NCBI GenBank assembly: GCA_951813535.1
Contig: OX638345.1
Span: forward strand, 2,105,158 to 2,169,157
Direction of reading: 5' to 3'
DNA from: an uncultured Dehalococcoidia bacterium
Lineage (GTDB): Bacteria > Chloroflexota > Dehalococcoidia > Lucifugimonadales > UBA3495
Length of the DNA stretch: 64,000 bases
The notes beneath the pieces were generated by a model. That model was not told the DNA's origin and made no database searches. It was given only the letters and a program-made list of their open reading frames with translations. Below, piece after piece: positions 8,513 through 17,167 of this stretch (positions are counted from its first letter, which is position 1; every line of letters begins with the position of its first letter). The translations under genes were made by a program, and so were the position numbers.

Positions 8513-9208
8513 ATGGTGGAAGAACTTGGCCGAATCACACGCCCGGCGACCGCCAACTACCATGGGAAGCGCAAGCTGCTACTGGCCCCGCTGGTGAACC
8601 TTGCCATACCCGCCGACTCGATGCCGCCCGAAGGGGCCGAAATCCTCGCGCGCTATTGGGACCAGGTGGATGTCCAGGTCCGGGCCGTTCAGAACGCGTT
8701 GGGCAGCGTCACCCATGTCTACCACGAGAATTTGCCGGAGGGCGGGCCAGCCGCTCTCGGTTATCTGGAGGCAACTGCTCAGGGCAGCCACGCGTTGACC
8801 GCGAGTTTGGTCGAAGCGGGAGCAATTCTCGAAGCCACTGAATCCATGGAGATACTGGCTGAAACCCTGGACCTGCAGCGTTGCCTCATGCAACCGCTGA
8901 TGAGCCCTGCCGTAGCGGGCCGGCTTCAGGAATGGTTCGGCGAAGCCAATCACCGTCGCTACGAATTCGTCGCCGACGCCATCGACACCACCCTGGGCGA
9001 AGATGAAACCGGCCTGCTGTTCATCAACGAAAGACACCAGGTTCAATTCCCCGGCGACATCGAGGTGATCTATATCGCTCCGCCCGCCTTGGATGAATTC
9101 CGCCGCTGGCTCCAAAATTGGAGCGAACAACTCCAGCGGGAAATGGCCGAACCGCCCGCCGAGCCCGAAAATCCCGACGCCCCCGAACCCACCGACCCGT
9201 CCGCATGA
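8513..9208 (+). CDS. Conserved hypothetical protein, acidic C-terminus
   Basis: I do not recognise this family. ATG at 8513 is preceded by AGGAG about 8 nt away and by a TATCAT -10-like box near 8471, giving 231 residues. The protein is soluble, without a signal peptide. It has a helical middle (VEAGAILEATESMEIL and LSPA-type helices) and a C-terminal beta segment FINERHQVQFPGDIEVIYI. The tail is rich in Pro, Glu and Ala (AEPPAEPENPDAPEP). A strong terminator follows immediately, so it is a single-gene transcript. Confidence 0.75.
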   Translation: MVEELGRITRPATANYHGKRKLLLAPLVNLAIPADSMPPEGAEILARYWDQVDVQVRAVQNALGSVTHVYHENLPEGGPAALGYLEATAQGSHALTASLVEAGAILEATESMEILAETLDLQRCLMQPLMSPAVAGRLQEWFGEANHRRYEFVADAIDTTLGEDETGLLFINERHQVQFPGDIEVIYIAPPALDEFRRWLQNWSEQLQREMAEPPAEPENPDAPEPTDPSA

Positions 9209-9224
9209 CGCAGACAAAGAAACA

Positions 9225-9254
9225 ACCCCGAGGCGGAAGCCTCGGGGTCGTTTC
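9225..9254 (+). terminator. Rho-independent terminator
   Basis: A perfect 10-bp stem ACCCCGAGGC/GCCTCGGGGT with a GGAA loop is followed by a short T tract (CGTTTC). It lies 16 nt after the stop of the gene at 8513-9208. Confidence 0.85.
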
Positions 9255-9379
9255 TAATGACTGGGTTTTGGTTCAGCGGCGTTAGCGGCCCCAGACTTTG
9301 CTGGCGGGAGTGCGAGTGCTGGCATTTTCGGCAAATTACGCCCATATTGACTGCTCATTTTGAGTACCTTAGCGGGAGT

Positions 9380-9718
9380 TTAACCGCCCACGACTCCCCA
9401 AACCGACACTCCTATTGTGCATCCGGCCACAATCACGGCAAACCAGTTTGACCGTAGCCAAGTTAGGACCGGGTTGGCGGTTTCCCGCCGGTAGTAGTCC
9501 ATGCCCGCGAGAGTTATCAAACCTAACTTGTTGAGATGTCCAGCTTCCAATAATTGGGCGGCCGCGACGGACCGCAGGCTATAGGGAGGACTAAAGAAAC
9601 GGGGGTTCGGATACCGAACATCCAATACAAGCGTCGGGTTTGCAACCCGTTCTTTCAGCAACCGCATCATCTCGGCCCTTACCGCTTTATCCATCCGTTC
9701 CGATTCCTGCTTTGCCAT
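9380..9718 (-). CDS. Small hypothetical protein with C-terminal membrane helix
   Basis: This 112-residue protein begins MAKQESERMDKAVRAEMM. A helical N-terminal half is followed by a region with LLEAGHLNKLGLITLAGMDY. The C-terminus is one predicted membrane helix (WFAVIVAGCTIGVSVWGVV), which makes it a tail-anchored type. A purine-rich AAGGGG lies about 8 nt before the ATG. It sits downstream of the tRNA-Sec terminator on the same strand. Its function is unknown; the membrane segment and clean ribosome site favour a real gene. Confidence 0.6.
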   Translation of the reverse strand: MAKQESERMDKAVRAEMMRLLKERVANPTLVLDVRYPNPRFFSPPYSLRSVAAAQLLEAGHLNKLGLITLAGMDYYRRETANPVLTWLRSNWFAVIVAGCTIGVSVWGVVGG

Positions 9719-9778
9719 GCTTTACCCCTTTGCATTATCGAATTTCCAGCGTGTCCGGCGTGCGGCAGATTGGCAATC

Positions 9779-9808
9779 GAAAAGCCCCGACGTTGGATCG
9801 TCGGGGCT
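9779..9808 (-). terminator. Rho-independent terminator after tRNA-Sec
   Basis: On the minus strand AGCCCCGACG and CGTCGGGGCT form a perfect 10-bp stem with a 6-nt loop, followed by TTTTC. It lies about 40 nt downstream of the tRNA-Sec 3' end and ends the thioredoxin/tRNA-Sec transcript. Confidence 0.75.
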
Positions 9809-9848
9809 CATCAATCGGGGCGGCGGTTCAGGGAGCCGCAGTTTCAGT

Positions 9849-9945
9849 TGGCGGGAGTGCGAGGGAGTCGAACCCACCTACCCCGCTCGTCACGAGGCAT
9901 AACGGATTTGAAGTCCGCAAGAGCCACCGGGCCCCATCCACTCCC
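9849..9945 (-). tRNA. selC: tRNA-Sec (anticodon UCA)
   Basis: The minus strand reads GGGAGTGG at the 5' end, paired with GCACTCCC near the 3' end, then G and an encoded CCA (97 nt in all). The anticodon arm is GCGGA-CTTCAAA-TCCGT, giving anticodon TCA, and the loop sequence ACTTCAAATCC is identical to that of E. coli tRNA-Sec. A long variable arm (GCCTCGTGACGAGCGGGG region) and the T arm GGGTTCGACTCCC follow. It lies 12 nt behind the thioredoxin stop with no promoter between them, so it is probably cut from a thioredoxin/tRNA transcript. It shows that the genome reads UGA as selenocysteine in some mRNAs. Confidence 0.93.
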
Positions 9946-9957
9946 GCGAATCGGCGT

Positions 9958-10287
9958 TTAGCTCTCCAGCACCGCGTCGATCTTCCGCTTCAGCGCCGGC
10001 TTGGGCTGCGCGCCGACCACCTGGTCCACCGGCTGGCCGTTCTTGAAGAAGATCAGCGCCGGGATGCTGCGGATGCCGTACTGCGCCGCGATCTCCGGCG
10101 CGTTGTCCACGTCCAGCTTGGCCACGTTCAGCTTGCCTTCGTACTCCAGCGCCAGGTCATGCACGGCCGGAGCGATCATCTTGCAGGGCCCGCACCATTC
10201 CGCCCAGAAGTCCACCATTACCGGCAGATCCGAGTCCATCACGTTGCTTTGCCAGTTCTCTCCGTTCACTGCGATTGGTTCGGGCAT
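9958..10287 (-). CDS. trxA: Thioredoxin
   Basis: This is a standard 109-residue cytoplasmic thioredoxin with the active site WAEWCGPCK at about residues 28-36, the cis-proline segment RSIPALIFF and the conserved Asp in VMVDFWA. It reduces protein disulfides and is the expected partner of the FTR-like enzyme encoded at 14031-14456. ATG at 10287 is preceded by GGAGGA about 6 nt away. A TATAAT is present about 86 nt upstream on the minus strand. tRNA-Sec follows 12 nt after the stop, and a terminator lies after the tRNA, so the two form one transcription unit. Confidence 0.96.
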   Translation of the reverse strand: MPEPIAVNGENWQSNVMDSDLPVMVDFWAEWCGPCKMIAPAVHDLALEYEGKLNVAKLDVDNAPEIAAQYGIRSIPALIFFKNGQPVDQVVGAQPKPALKRKIDAVLES

Positions 10288-10372
10288 CTCTATTCCTCCA
10301 GGCTAGACAGTCATTGGCCGCGCGTGACGGGGACACTGATCGTCCGCGCTCGGCGACCGGGATGGTGTTCAC

Positions 10373-10399
10373 ATTATACAGGGGCGACAGACCGGTCAA
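10373..10399 (-). promoter_or_regulatory. Promoter of the thioredoxin/tRNA-Sec unit
   Basis: On the minus strand TTGACC (10399-10394) and TATAAT (10378-10373) are 15 nt apart. The start point would be near 10366, leaving a leader of about 80 nt before the thioredoxin ATG. The spacing is short for a sigma70 promoter, so confidence is moderate. Confidence 0.5.
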
Positions 10400-10470
10400 T
10401 CAACCCCGAACGCCCGCCGCGAACCGCCATCCCCACCACCGGCGCAAAACCCGTGCCGACCGTGCGGTGT

Positions 10471-10476
10471 TACTAT
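10471..10476 (+). promoter_or_regulatory. -10 element (TACTAT), probable leaderless start
   Basis: TACTAT ends 7 nt before the ATG at 10484, so transcription would begin at or beside the start codon. No ribosome site is visible. The arrangement resembles that before the glycerate kinase gene. Confidence 0.4.
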
Positions 10477-10483
10477 ATTCGCC

Positions 10484-12346
10484 ATGACTGCCGCAACCTC
10501 AGCGGAAACGAACTCGCACTTGCAGCGCGGCGACATCGTCGAGCTGGATCTTCATGCGTGGGGTCGCCTCGGCGAGGCCATGGCCTGGCACGCGGGTTCG
10601 GATGTTTTCGTTTTCGGCGGCATACCCGGAGAGCGGGTCGAAGCCGAAATCGTCGCCGTTCGCCGCAAGTACGTCGCTGCGCAGGTCACTCGCGTGATCA
10701 ATCCCTCTCCGGTGCGGGTCGAGCCGCCGTGCGAATACTTCGGCCAATGCACCGGCTGTCAATGGCAGCACGTTGGCTATGAGGCGCAGCTGGCAGCCAA
10801 AACCGAGATCGTGCGCGATGCGTTGGAGCGCATCGGGAATTTCCACGCGCCCGAGGTGCAACCCACCCTGGCGTCACCCCGCCAGCTTCATTACCGGAAC
10901 CACGCGCGGTTCAACATCTGGCGTGAGAGCGGGAGCCTGGGGTTTACCCACCGGGAGCGGCGCCGTTTCGTGCGCATCGACCGTTGCCTGCTCATGCACG
11001 ATGGCATCAACGATATCCTCGCCCAACTGCAGGGGCGTAGTGGCGAGACTTCGCAACTGGCCATCCGCTGCTCTCCCGATACCGGAGACTATCTGGTTCA
11101 GCCGACACTGAAAAACCCGGACGTCGCTATCCCGACCGGCCAGAAAACCTACCGTGAAACCGTCGCCGACCACGAATTCCAGGTAGCGTCACCGTCGTTT
11201 TTCCAGGTCAACGTATGGCAGGCGGCCCGATTGGCCGAGTTGGTCCGGGACGCCGTGCAACTGAAAGGCAATGAGACCGTGGTCGATGCCTATGCCGGCG
11301 TCGGGACTTTCGCCGTGTTGTTGGCGCCTTACGCTCGTCGCATCGTAGCCGTGGAAGAATCCACCGCTGCCATCAGCGACGCCATCGAGAACGCGTCGCA
11401 CCTCCCCAACGTTGAGTTGGTCACCGGCAAGGTCGAAGAGATTCTTCCGAACATCGACGTGACGCCCGACGCCGTGATCCTGGACCCGTCCCGTTCCGGA
11501 TGCCAGCCCGCCGTACTCGATACCCTGCTGGCGCTGTGCCCGGACCGCATCGCCTATGTGTCCTGCAACCCGGAATCGTTGGCCCGGGATTTACGCGCGT
11601 TGAGCCGTCGCTACCGGCTCGAGACCGTCCAGCCGGTTGATATGTTCCCTCAAACTCACCACGTGGAATGTGTCGCGACGTTGGTGGTTAAACCGCCAAC
11701 CGGGGAAATAGTGCTGGCGTCGGCGTCGCCCCGTCGCCGAGAGCTGCTGTCCGGACTGGGTATTGACTTTCGCGTCGCGCCCTCCGACATACCGGAAGAC
11801 CCGGAACCCGGCGAGAGCCCCGAGTTGATGGTGCGTCGGTTGTCGCGGGAGAAGGCTCTGGCCGTGGCCGTCGCAGAATCTGCACAGTCTGGATACTACG
11901 TCGGCGCGGACAGCACGGTCGTCCTCGATGGCGAGTCCATCGCCAAACCCGCGGACGCCGCCGAGGCTCGCTCCATGCTTCGTCGGCTGCGAGGCACCAC
12001 GCATCAGGTGATCACCGGCTTCACCGTTTACGACGCGTCCACCGGACGCTGCATCACGGACGCCAACGCCGCCGACGTGCAGATGCGGGAATTCTCGGAT
12101 GCGGAGATGGAGGAGTCCATCGCCAGCGGCACTCCCATGGACAAAGCCGGCGCATACGCGATTCAGGATCCGGATTTCAGACCGGCGTCGCTCCTTTCGG
12201 GCTGCTACTCCAACGTGATGGGATTGCCGGCCTGTCGGGTGGTCGAGACTCTGGCCGAGATGGGATGCCTGCTGCCTGACCGCGCGTCCATGGCGGCGCC
12301 GGCGGGATGCACCGTTTCCTGTCCCCTGGGCTCGGCGTCGCCCTGA
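10484..12346 (+). CDS. RlmD/TrmA-type RNA (uracil-5-)-methyltransferase fused to a Maf-like nucleotide pyrophosphatase
   Basis: This 620-residue protein joins two enzymes. Residues 1 to about 405 form an RNA m5U methyltransferase with an N-terminal TRAM-like region. Three Fe-S cysteines are C83, C89 and C92, with C168 a likely fourth ligand. The SAM motif is DAYAGVGTF (268-276), motif IV is DPSRSG (334-339), the catalytic Cys is in SCNP (C361) and the general base is in HHVEC (E395). Residues about 409 to 600 form a Maf/YhdE domain with LASASPRRRELL (411-422), GADSTVV (474-480) and an AGAYAIQD motif near 555-562. Maf enzymes hydrolyse non-canonical nucleoside triphosphates such as m5UTP and UTP/dTTP. 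The frame is continuous, with no stop or restart at the joint (VVKPPTGEIV). Confidence 0.92.
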   Translation: MTAATSAETNSHLQRGDIVELDLHAWGRLGEAMAWHAGSDVFVFGGIPGERVEAEIVAVRRKYVAAQVTRVINPSPVRVEPPCEYFGQCTGCQWQHVGYEAQLAAKTEIVRDALERIGNFHAPEVQPTLASPRQLHYRNHARFNIWRESGSLGFTHRERRRFVRIDRCLLMHDGINDILAQLQGRSGETSQLAIRCSPDTGDYLVQPTLKNPDVAIPTGQKTYRETVADHEFQVASPSFFQVNVWQAARLAELVRDAVQLKGNETVVDAYAGVGTFAVLLAPYARRIVAVEESTAAISDAIENASHLPNVELVTGKVEEILPNIDVTPDAVILDPSRSGCQPAVLDTLLALCPDRIAYVSCNPESLARDLRALSRRYRLETVQPVDMFPQTHHVECVATLVVKPPTGEIVLASASPRRRELLSGLGIDFRVAPSDIPEDPEPGESPELMVRRLSREKALAVAVAESAQSGYYVGADSTVVLDGESIAKPADAAEARSMLRRLRGTTHQVITGFTVYDASTGRCITDANAADVQMREFSDAEMEESIASGTPMDKAGAYAIQDPDFRPASLLSGCYSNVMGLPACRVVETLAEMGCLLPDRASMAAPAGCTVSCPLGSASP

Positions 12347-12365
12347 CCTTTTCGGACACCCGACC

Positions 12366-12695
12366 GTGAACTTTTTCGGCATTGGCACGCTGGAGTTGCT
12401 GGTTATCCTGGCGGTTGCGTTCATAGCCTTGGGTCCCGGCAAGACGGTTGAGGTCGCCCGCACCATCGGCAAGATGACCCGGGAGGCGCGGCGCACGTTC
12501 ACCGAGATCATGGACGCCGCTTCTCTGGAAGAGCGCGGGGGACGCGCCGGCAATAGCGCTGACCGGAACTCGCCGCCGTCCCCTCCCACTGATCCGATGC
12601 CCACGCCGTCCCATTTGTCGTCCCAGGCCACCCAATCCTCCGGCGAAGTCCCCGAAACGGGACCTTCCGATCCCAAGCCGCCAGACAGCCGATGA
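12366..12695 (+). CDS. Sec-independent translocase subunit TatA/TatB-like
   Basis: This 109-residue protein has one N-terminal membrane helix (LELLVILAVAFIALG), the hinge GPGK, then an amphipathic helix (TVEVARTIGKMTREARRTFTEIM). A long Pro/Ser-rich tail follows, as in TatB-like proteins. It inserts in the cytoplasmic membrane and works with TatC in exporting folded proteins. The stop overlaps the tatC start by 4 nt (ATGA), showing translational coupling. The TatA/TatB assignment is by tail length and gene pairing; sequence alone does not settle it. Confidence 0.88.
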   Translation: MNFFGIGTLELLVILAVAFIALGPGKTVEVARTIGKMTREARRTFTEIMDAASLEERGGRAGNSADRNSPPSPPTDPMPTPSHLSSQATQSSGEVPETGPSDPKPPDSR

Positions 12696-13534
12696 GCCAA
12701 TCGATGCCCTTGCGGGAGCATTTCCGCGAGTTGCGTTCCCGCGGGCTGGTCTGCACGATCGCCCTGCTCGTCGGCACTGCGGTCTGCTTCTATTTCTACC
12801 AGGAAATCTACGCGGTTCTGCTATGGCCGGCCCAGCATGCTGCAACCACGGACACCGTCAACCCCCTGCGCTTTTACCAGGATTTCAACCTGGGCGTGTT
12901 CCAGCCCGCCGAACCGACCGAGGCCGCGCCTGGGTTCAAGCCCGTTCGCACCGAGATCACCGAGTTTTTGAGCATCACCGTTCGGGTCTCGCTCCTGGGC
13001 GGTTTCGTATTGGCCCTACCCGTAATCCTCTACAACGCCATCCGCTTCGTCGCGCCCGGATTGACGCCCCGGGAGCGTAAGATCCTCTTTTCGTTCCTGC
13101 CCGCCGCGCTGTTGGCTTTTGCAGCGGGCATGGCTTTCGGCTATTTCGTGATGATACCGCCGGCCCTCAGCTTCCTCATTGGGTTCGGCAGCGAGATTGC
13201 GGACCCCCTCATTCGCATCAGCAACCTTGTGAACATAATGATCCGCCTGCTGTTCTGGCTGGGTTTGTCCTTCGAAACGCCCCTGATCATGTACGTGCTG
13301 GCTGTCCTCGGCGTGGTCAACGCCCGCAGCTTCGCCCGTTTTCGGAGGTTCTGGTTGGTGGCAGCGTTCGTAATAGCGGCCGCCATCACGCCCACCATTG
13401 ATCCGCTCAACCAGGCTATTGTCGCGGGTCCGCTGATTGTGCTGTACGAACTGGGCATCCTCCTTGCGCGATTGGCCGGACGTCGCCGCAACCGGGCGCA
13501 CTCGTCCCTGAACGCCGAGCCGGTCAGCGAGTAG
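12692..13534 (+). CDS. tatC: Sec-independent translocase subunit TatC
   Basis: This 280-residue polytopic membrane protein is the receptor of the twin-arginine translocase. Family hallmarks are the N-terminal LREHFRELRSR, the segment APGLTPRERK before helix 3, and LGLSFETPLIMYVL with the conserved Glu in the middle. Six membrane helices can be counted. A loop after helix 1 is longer than in E. coli TatC. The 4-nt overlap with the upstream TatA/B-like gene supports one transcript. Confidence 0.95.
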   Translation: MSQSMPLREHFRELRSRGLVCTIALLVGTAVCFYFYQEIYAVLLWPAQHAATTDTVNPLRFYQDFNLGVFQPAEPTEAAPGFKPVRTEITEFLSITVRVSLLGGFVLALPVILYNAIRFVAPGLTPRERKILFSFLPAALLAFAAGMAFGYFVMIPPALSFLIGFGSEIADPLIRISNLVNIMIRLLFWLGLSFETPLIMYVLAVLGVVNARSFARFRRFWLVAAFVIAAAITPTIDPLNQAIVAGPLIVLYELGILLARLAGRRRNRAHSSLNAEPVSE

Positions 13535-13546
13535 CGCACAAGAAAT

Positions 13547-13569
13547 CGGGCTCGCCATAGACGAGCCCG
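13547..13569. terminator. Hairpin terminator between convergent tat genes
   Basis: CGGGCTCG and CGAGCCCG form a perfect 8-bp stem with a 7-nt loop. The hairpin lies 12 nt after the tatC stop and 27 nt after the end of the opposing tatA gene, so it could serve both. T tracts are weak on either side. Confidence 0.6.
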
Positions 13570-13596
13570 CGAGTTCGGCCGGTTTTCCTTCGACGC

Positions 13597-13791
13597 TTAC
13601 GAGCGTTGCTCCTCCGAGGCGCTACGGTCCGCTGTCGGCTTGTCGTCCTCACCCGTCACCGAGGTCTTGAACGATCGTATCCCCTTGCCCAGCGCGGAGC
13701 CCACGCCCGGCAACCGGGAGGCGCCGAATATCAGCAGCACCACCAGTAGGATGATCAGTAGTTCAGTCAGGCCAAGTCCCGCAATGCGCAT
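13597..13791 (-). CDS. tatA: Sec-independent translocase subunit TatA
   Basis: This is a 64-residue TatA with a short N-terminal membrane helix (LTELLIILLVVLLIF), the FGASRLPGVGSALGKGIRSFK hinge-plus-amphipathic region and a short charged tail. It faces the TatA/B-TatC pair across a terminator, so it is expressed separately. Having a stand-alone short TatA besides the longer TatB-like protein fits a three-component Tat system. Confidence 0.92.
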   Translation of the reverse strand: MRIAGLGLTELLIILLVVLLIFGASRLPGVGSALGKGIRSFKTSVTGEDDKPTADRSASEEQRS

Positions 13792-14030
13792 GTTGCTCTG
13801 TCTCCACGGAGTTCCGTCTATTCTAACAGAACGCTAAACCACCCACCATTTTCTCGAACCGTCGTCGCCAGCGAACCGCGGCATCGTCGTCCAGCCCGGC
13901 CTGCCCGTGCCCCGGGCTCCCGCGTCCTGCATTGCAGAATTCAGTGGATAAGAATACCATTGAACCACAAACCATGCCGGCAATCCCAAATTTGGCCGCC
14001 GGAATGACCAGATATTTGAGGAGGAACCAA

Positions 14031-14456
<426 letters not shown>

Positions 14457-14547
14457 CCCGCCGCAAATACGTCTCACGCGGGCCCTGCCCGTGGCAGTCG
14501 GCCGTTCTCTGGACCCAGGGAGCGGCCGCTCTCAGTTTGGTCGCAAC

Positions 14548-14576
14548 TTGCCGCTGCCCAGCGCCGCCGCTATAAT
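14548..14576 (+). promoter_or_regulatory. Sigma70-type promoter of the 2-oxoacid dehydrogenase operon
   Basis: TTGCCG (14548-14553) and TATAAT (14571-14576) are exactly 17 nt apart. Transcription would start near 14583, about 84 nt before the ATG of the dihydrolipoyl dehydrogenase gene. Confidence 0.75.
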
Positions 14577-14666
14577 GCCACAGTCCAAGCGCAGCCCCCG
14601 CCGTACCGGCGCAAGCCCGACGCGAAGCGCGTTGCGCTCGAACAATCCACCTTTCCGGAAAGATTG

Positions 14667-16067
14667 ATGACGACCGTCTCGGAGTATGACGTAGCAGTAA
14701 TCGGCGGCGGGCCCGGCGGCTATGTGGCCGGAATACGTGCCGGCCAGTTGGGCTTGAAATCCTGCGTCATCGAGAAAGAAGCGTTGGGTGGTGTCTGCCT
14801 CAACTGGGGCTGCATTCCTTCGAAGGCCCTCCTGAAAAACGCCGAGATCGTCTCCTACGTCCATCGCGCGGACCAATTCGGCCTGCAGTTCGATGGCTTC
14901 CATGCCGACTATAGCGTTGCGATGAAGCGCAGCCGCCAGGTCGTCGACCGCATGACCCGGGGCGTCGACTTCCTGCTTCGCAAAAACGGTGTGGACAGCA
15001 TTTCGGGAACTGCGCGAATTGCTTCGCCCAACGCGGTCGACGTCGTCGGACCCGACGGACAGAACTCGCGAATCTCGGCCCGCAACATCATCATCGCCAC
15101 TGGTGCGCGACCCCGAAGCATCCCGCCTTTGCCTGTCGATGGCGAACGCATCATAACCAGCCGCGAGAGCATCGTTGCGGAAGACGTACCCGGTTCGATT
15201 GCCATCGTTGGCGGCGGCGCCATCGGCGTTGAGTTTGCCTACATCTACCGCATGTACGGAGCCGAAGTCACCGTCATTGAGCTGCTGCCTCATATTGTTC
15301 CCAACGAGGACGAGGAAATCAGCCAGCAGCTTGAGCGGGCGTTCAATCGTCACGGCATCAAGCTCGTCACCGGAGCCGGCGTTACCGACGCCCGGGCTGA
15401 CGCGAATGGTGTGACCCTGACCATCGACAAGGATGGCGTTACCGAGACCGCCCGGTTCGATAAGGTCCTGGTGGCCATTGGCGTCCTGCCCAACACCGAG
15501 AACCTGGGTCTGGAAACGGTTGGCATCGCCACTGAAAGAGGATACGTCGTTATCGACGACCGGATGGCCACCAACGTTCCCGGCATCTATGCTGTGGGTG
15601 ACGTTACCGGCAAGCTGGCTCTGGCCCATGTCGCGTCCGCCCAGGCTGTCGCCGCCGTGGAAACCATCGCCGGTGAAGAGACCCAGCCGCTGGACTACAC
15701 CTTCATGCCACGGGCCACCTACTGCCATCCCCAGGTCGCCTCCTTCGGTCTTACCGAGGCCCAGGCCATCGAACAGGGCTACGACGTCAAGATCGGCCGC
15801 TTCAGCGTTCAGGCCAGCGGCAAGGCCGTCGCTATGGGCGAAAATGACGGCATGGTCAAACTGGTCATCGAAGCCAACTACGGTGGAGTCCTTGGAGGCC
15901 ACATGTGCGGACCCGAGGTAACCGAGCTGTTGGCGGAGTTGCAGATGACCCACCTGCTGGAAGGCACCACGTTGGAACTCGGCTGGGCGGTCCATGCCCA
16001 CCCCAGCGTCGCCGAGATGGTGCACGAAGCCGCTCTCGACGCTGAGGGCCGCGCCCTGCATATGTAG
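14667..16067 (+). CDS. lpdA: Dihydrolipoyl dehydrogenase (E3)
   Basis: This 466-residue flavoprotein reoxidises dihydrolipoyl groups with NAD+. Visible features are the FAD fingerprint VIGGGPGGYVAG, the redox disulfide GGVCLNWGCIPSK (C44 and C49), the NAD-binding IVGGGAIGVEFAYIYRMYG, the second FAD motif GIYAVGDVTG, and the C-terminal HAHPSVAE with the catalytic His-Glu pair. ATG at 14667 follows GGAAAG; a TTG one codon upstream is less likely. It is the first gene of a four-gene operon with E1alpha, E1beta and E2, an order also used by acetoin and pyruvate dehydrogenase operons. Confidence 0.95.
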   Translation: MTTVSEYDVAVIGGGPGGYVAGIRAGQLGLKSCVIEKEALGGVCLNWGCIPSKALLKNAEIVSYVHRADQFGLQFDGFHADYSVAMKRSRQVVDRMTRGVDFLLRKNGVDSISGTARIASPNAVDVVGPDGQNSRISARNIIIATGARPRSIPPLPVDGERIITSRESIVAEDVPGSIAIVGGGAIGVEFAYIYRMYGAEVTVIELLPHIVPNEDEEISQQLERAFNRHGIKLVTGAGVTDARADANGVTLTIDKDGVTETARFDKVLVAIGVLPNTENLGLETVGIATERGYVVIDDRMATNVPGIYAVGDVTGKLALAHVASAQAVAAVETIAGEETQPLDYTFMPRATYCHPQVASFGLTEAQAIEQGYDVKIGRFSVQASGKAVAMGENDGMVKLVIEANYGGVLGGHMCGPEVTELLAELQMTHLLEGTTLELGWAVHAHPSVAEMVHEAALDAEGRALHM

Positions 16068-16129
16068 GCCGGCTCATAGGCTCCGCCCCGGTTCGGGCGG
16101 CGCCGCAAATCTGCCATTGAGGAAGGGAT

Positions 16130-17137
16130 ATGCTGAAAGCGGACGTCCCCGAACTTAACAAGTCCGACCTGCTCGGTTTCTACCGGCAGATGAAGCTCAT
16201 TCGCGAGTTTGAGCGAGAATCGGAACGGCAGTACACCCGAGGCAATATCAAGGGCTTCCTCCACGTCTACAACGGCGAGGAAGCCATCGCGGTCGGAGCC
16301 ATCAACACTCTGCGCCCCGACGACTACATCGTGACCCACTATCGGGACCACGGCCAGGCCCTGGCGCGTGGCATGACCAGCAACGAGGTCATGGCCGAGC
16401 TCATGGGCAAGGCCACCGGATGCAGCAAGGGCAAGGGCGGTTCCATGCACCTGTTCAGCTCCGACCTGAACTTCATGGGTGGTTACGCCATCGTCGGTGG
16501 GCAGCTTTGCATCGCCGCCGGCCTCGCCCTCGCCGTGCAATACCGCGGCGACGACCAGGTTGTCCTGTGCTTTTTCGGTGACGGCGCCGTCAACGAGGGC
16601 GAGTTCCACGAGGCGATGAACCTCGCGGCCATCTGGAACCTCCCCGTTATCTTCTTCTGCGAGCACAACCTCTACGGCATGGGCGCTTCTTCCAAGGAAA
16701 CGCTTGTCATGTGGGATTCCCTGCACGAAATGGCGGCGGCCTACGGCATGTCCCGCTACGAAGTGGACGGCAACGATGTCCTCGAAGTCCGCACGTTGAT
16801 GCAGAAGATCAACGCCGAAGTTCGCGCTGGCAGCGGCCCGGCATTCGTTGTTGCCCGCACCTACCGCCTGCGCGGCCATTCCGTGGCGGACCCGGCCGAC
16901 TATCGCCCTCAGGATGAGGTCAGCTATTGGGCCGGCCAGGACCCGATTCCCCGGTACCGCGATTGGCTGACTGACGAAGGCATCGCCACCGTGGAGGATT
17001 TCGAGGAGATCGACGCCAGCGTCGACGAAGAGGTCGTGGTCGCCGCCGAATTCGGCGAATCGTCCCCCTGGCCCGAGTCCGCTTCCCTTTACGACGACGT
17101 TTACACCGACCGACCGACTGAAGGTATCCCCGCGTAA
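16130..17137 (+). CDS. pdhA: 2-oxoacid (pyruvate/acetoin) dehydrogenase E1 alpha subunit
   Basis: This 335-residue ThDP-dependent alpha chain decarboxylates a 2-oxoacid or cleaves acetoin together with the beta chain. Hallmarks are HYRDHGQALARG, the phosphate-loop-like GCSKGKGGSMHL, and the ThDP motif GDGAVNEGEFHEAMNLAAIWNLP (start near residue 148). RTYRLRGHSVADPADYR near residue 245 is also typical. It is 62 nt downstream of the E3 gene and 30 nt upstream of the beta gene. Pyruvate is the default substrate; acetoin cannot be excluded from sequence alone. Confidence 0.92.
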   Translation: MLKADVPELNKSDLLGFYRQMKLIREFERESERQYTRGNIKGFLHVYNGEEAIAVGAINTLRPDDYIVTHYRDHGQALARGMTSNEVMAELMGKATGCSKGKGGSMHLFSSDLNFMGGYAIVGGQLCIAAGLALAVQYRGDDQVVLCFFGDGAVNEGEFHEAMNLAAIWNLPVIFFCEHNLYGMGASSKETLVMWDSLHEMAAAYGMSRYEVDGNDVLEVRTLMQKINAEVRAGSGPAFVVARTYRLRGHSVADPADYRPQDEVSYWAGQDPIPRYRDWLTDEGIATVEDFEEIDASVDEEVVVAAEFGESSPWPESASLYDDVYTDRPTEGIPA

Positions 17138-17167
17138 CGCTACCCGCTCCCGGCGAGAGGAACCACC

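Noticed and set aside
14532-16061. Long minus-strand open frame opposite the dihydrolipoyl dehydrogenase gene
   Set aside because: It is a shadow of the GC-rich coding strand with no family motifs or ribosome site.
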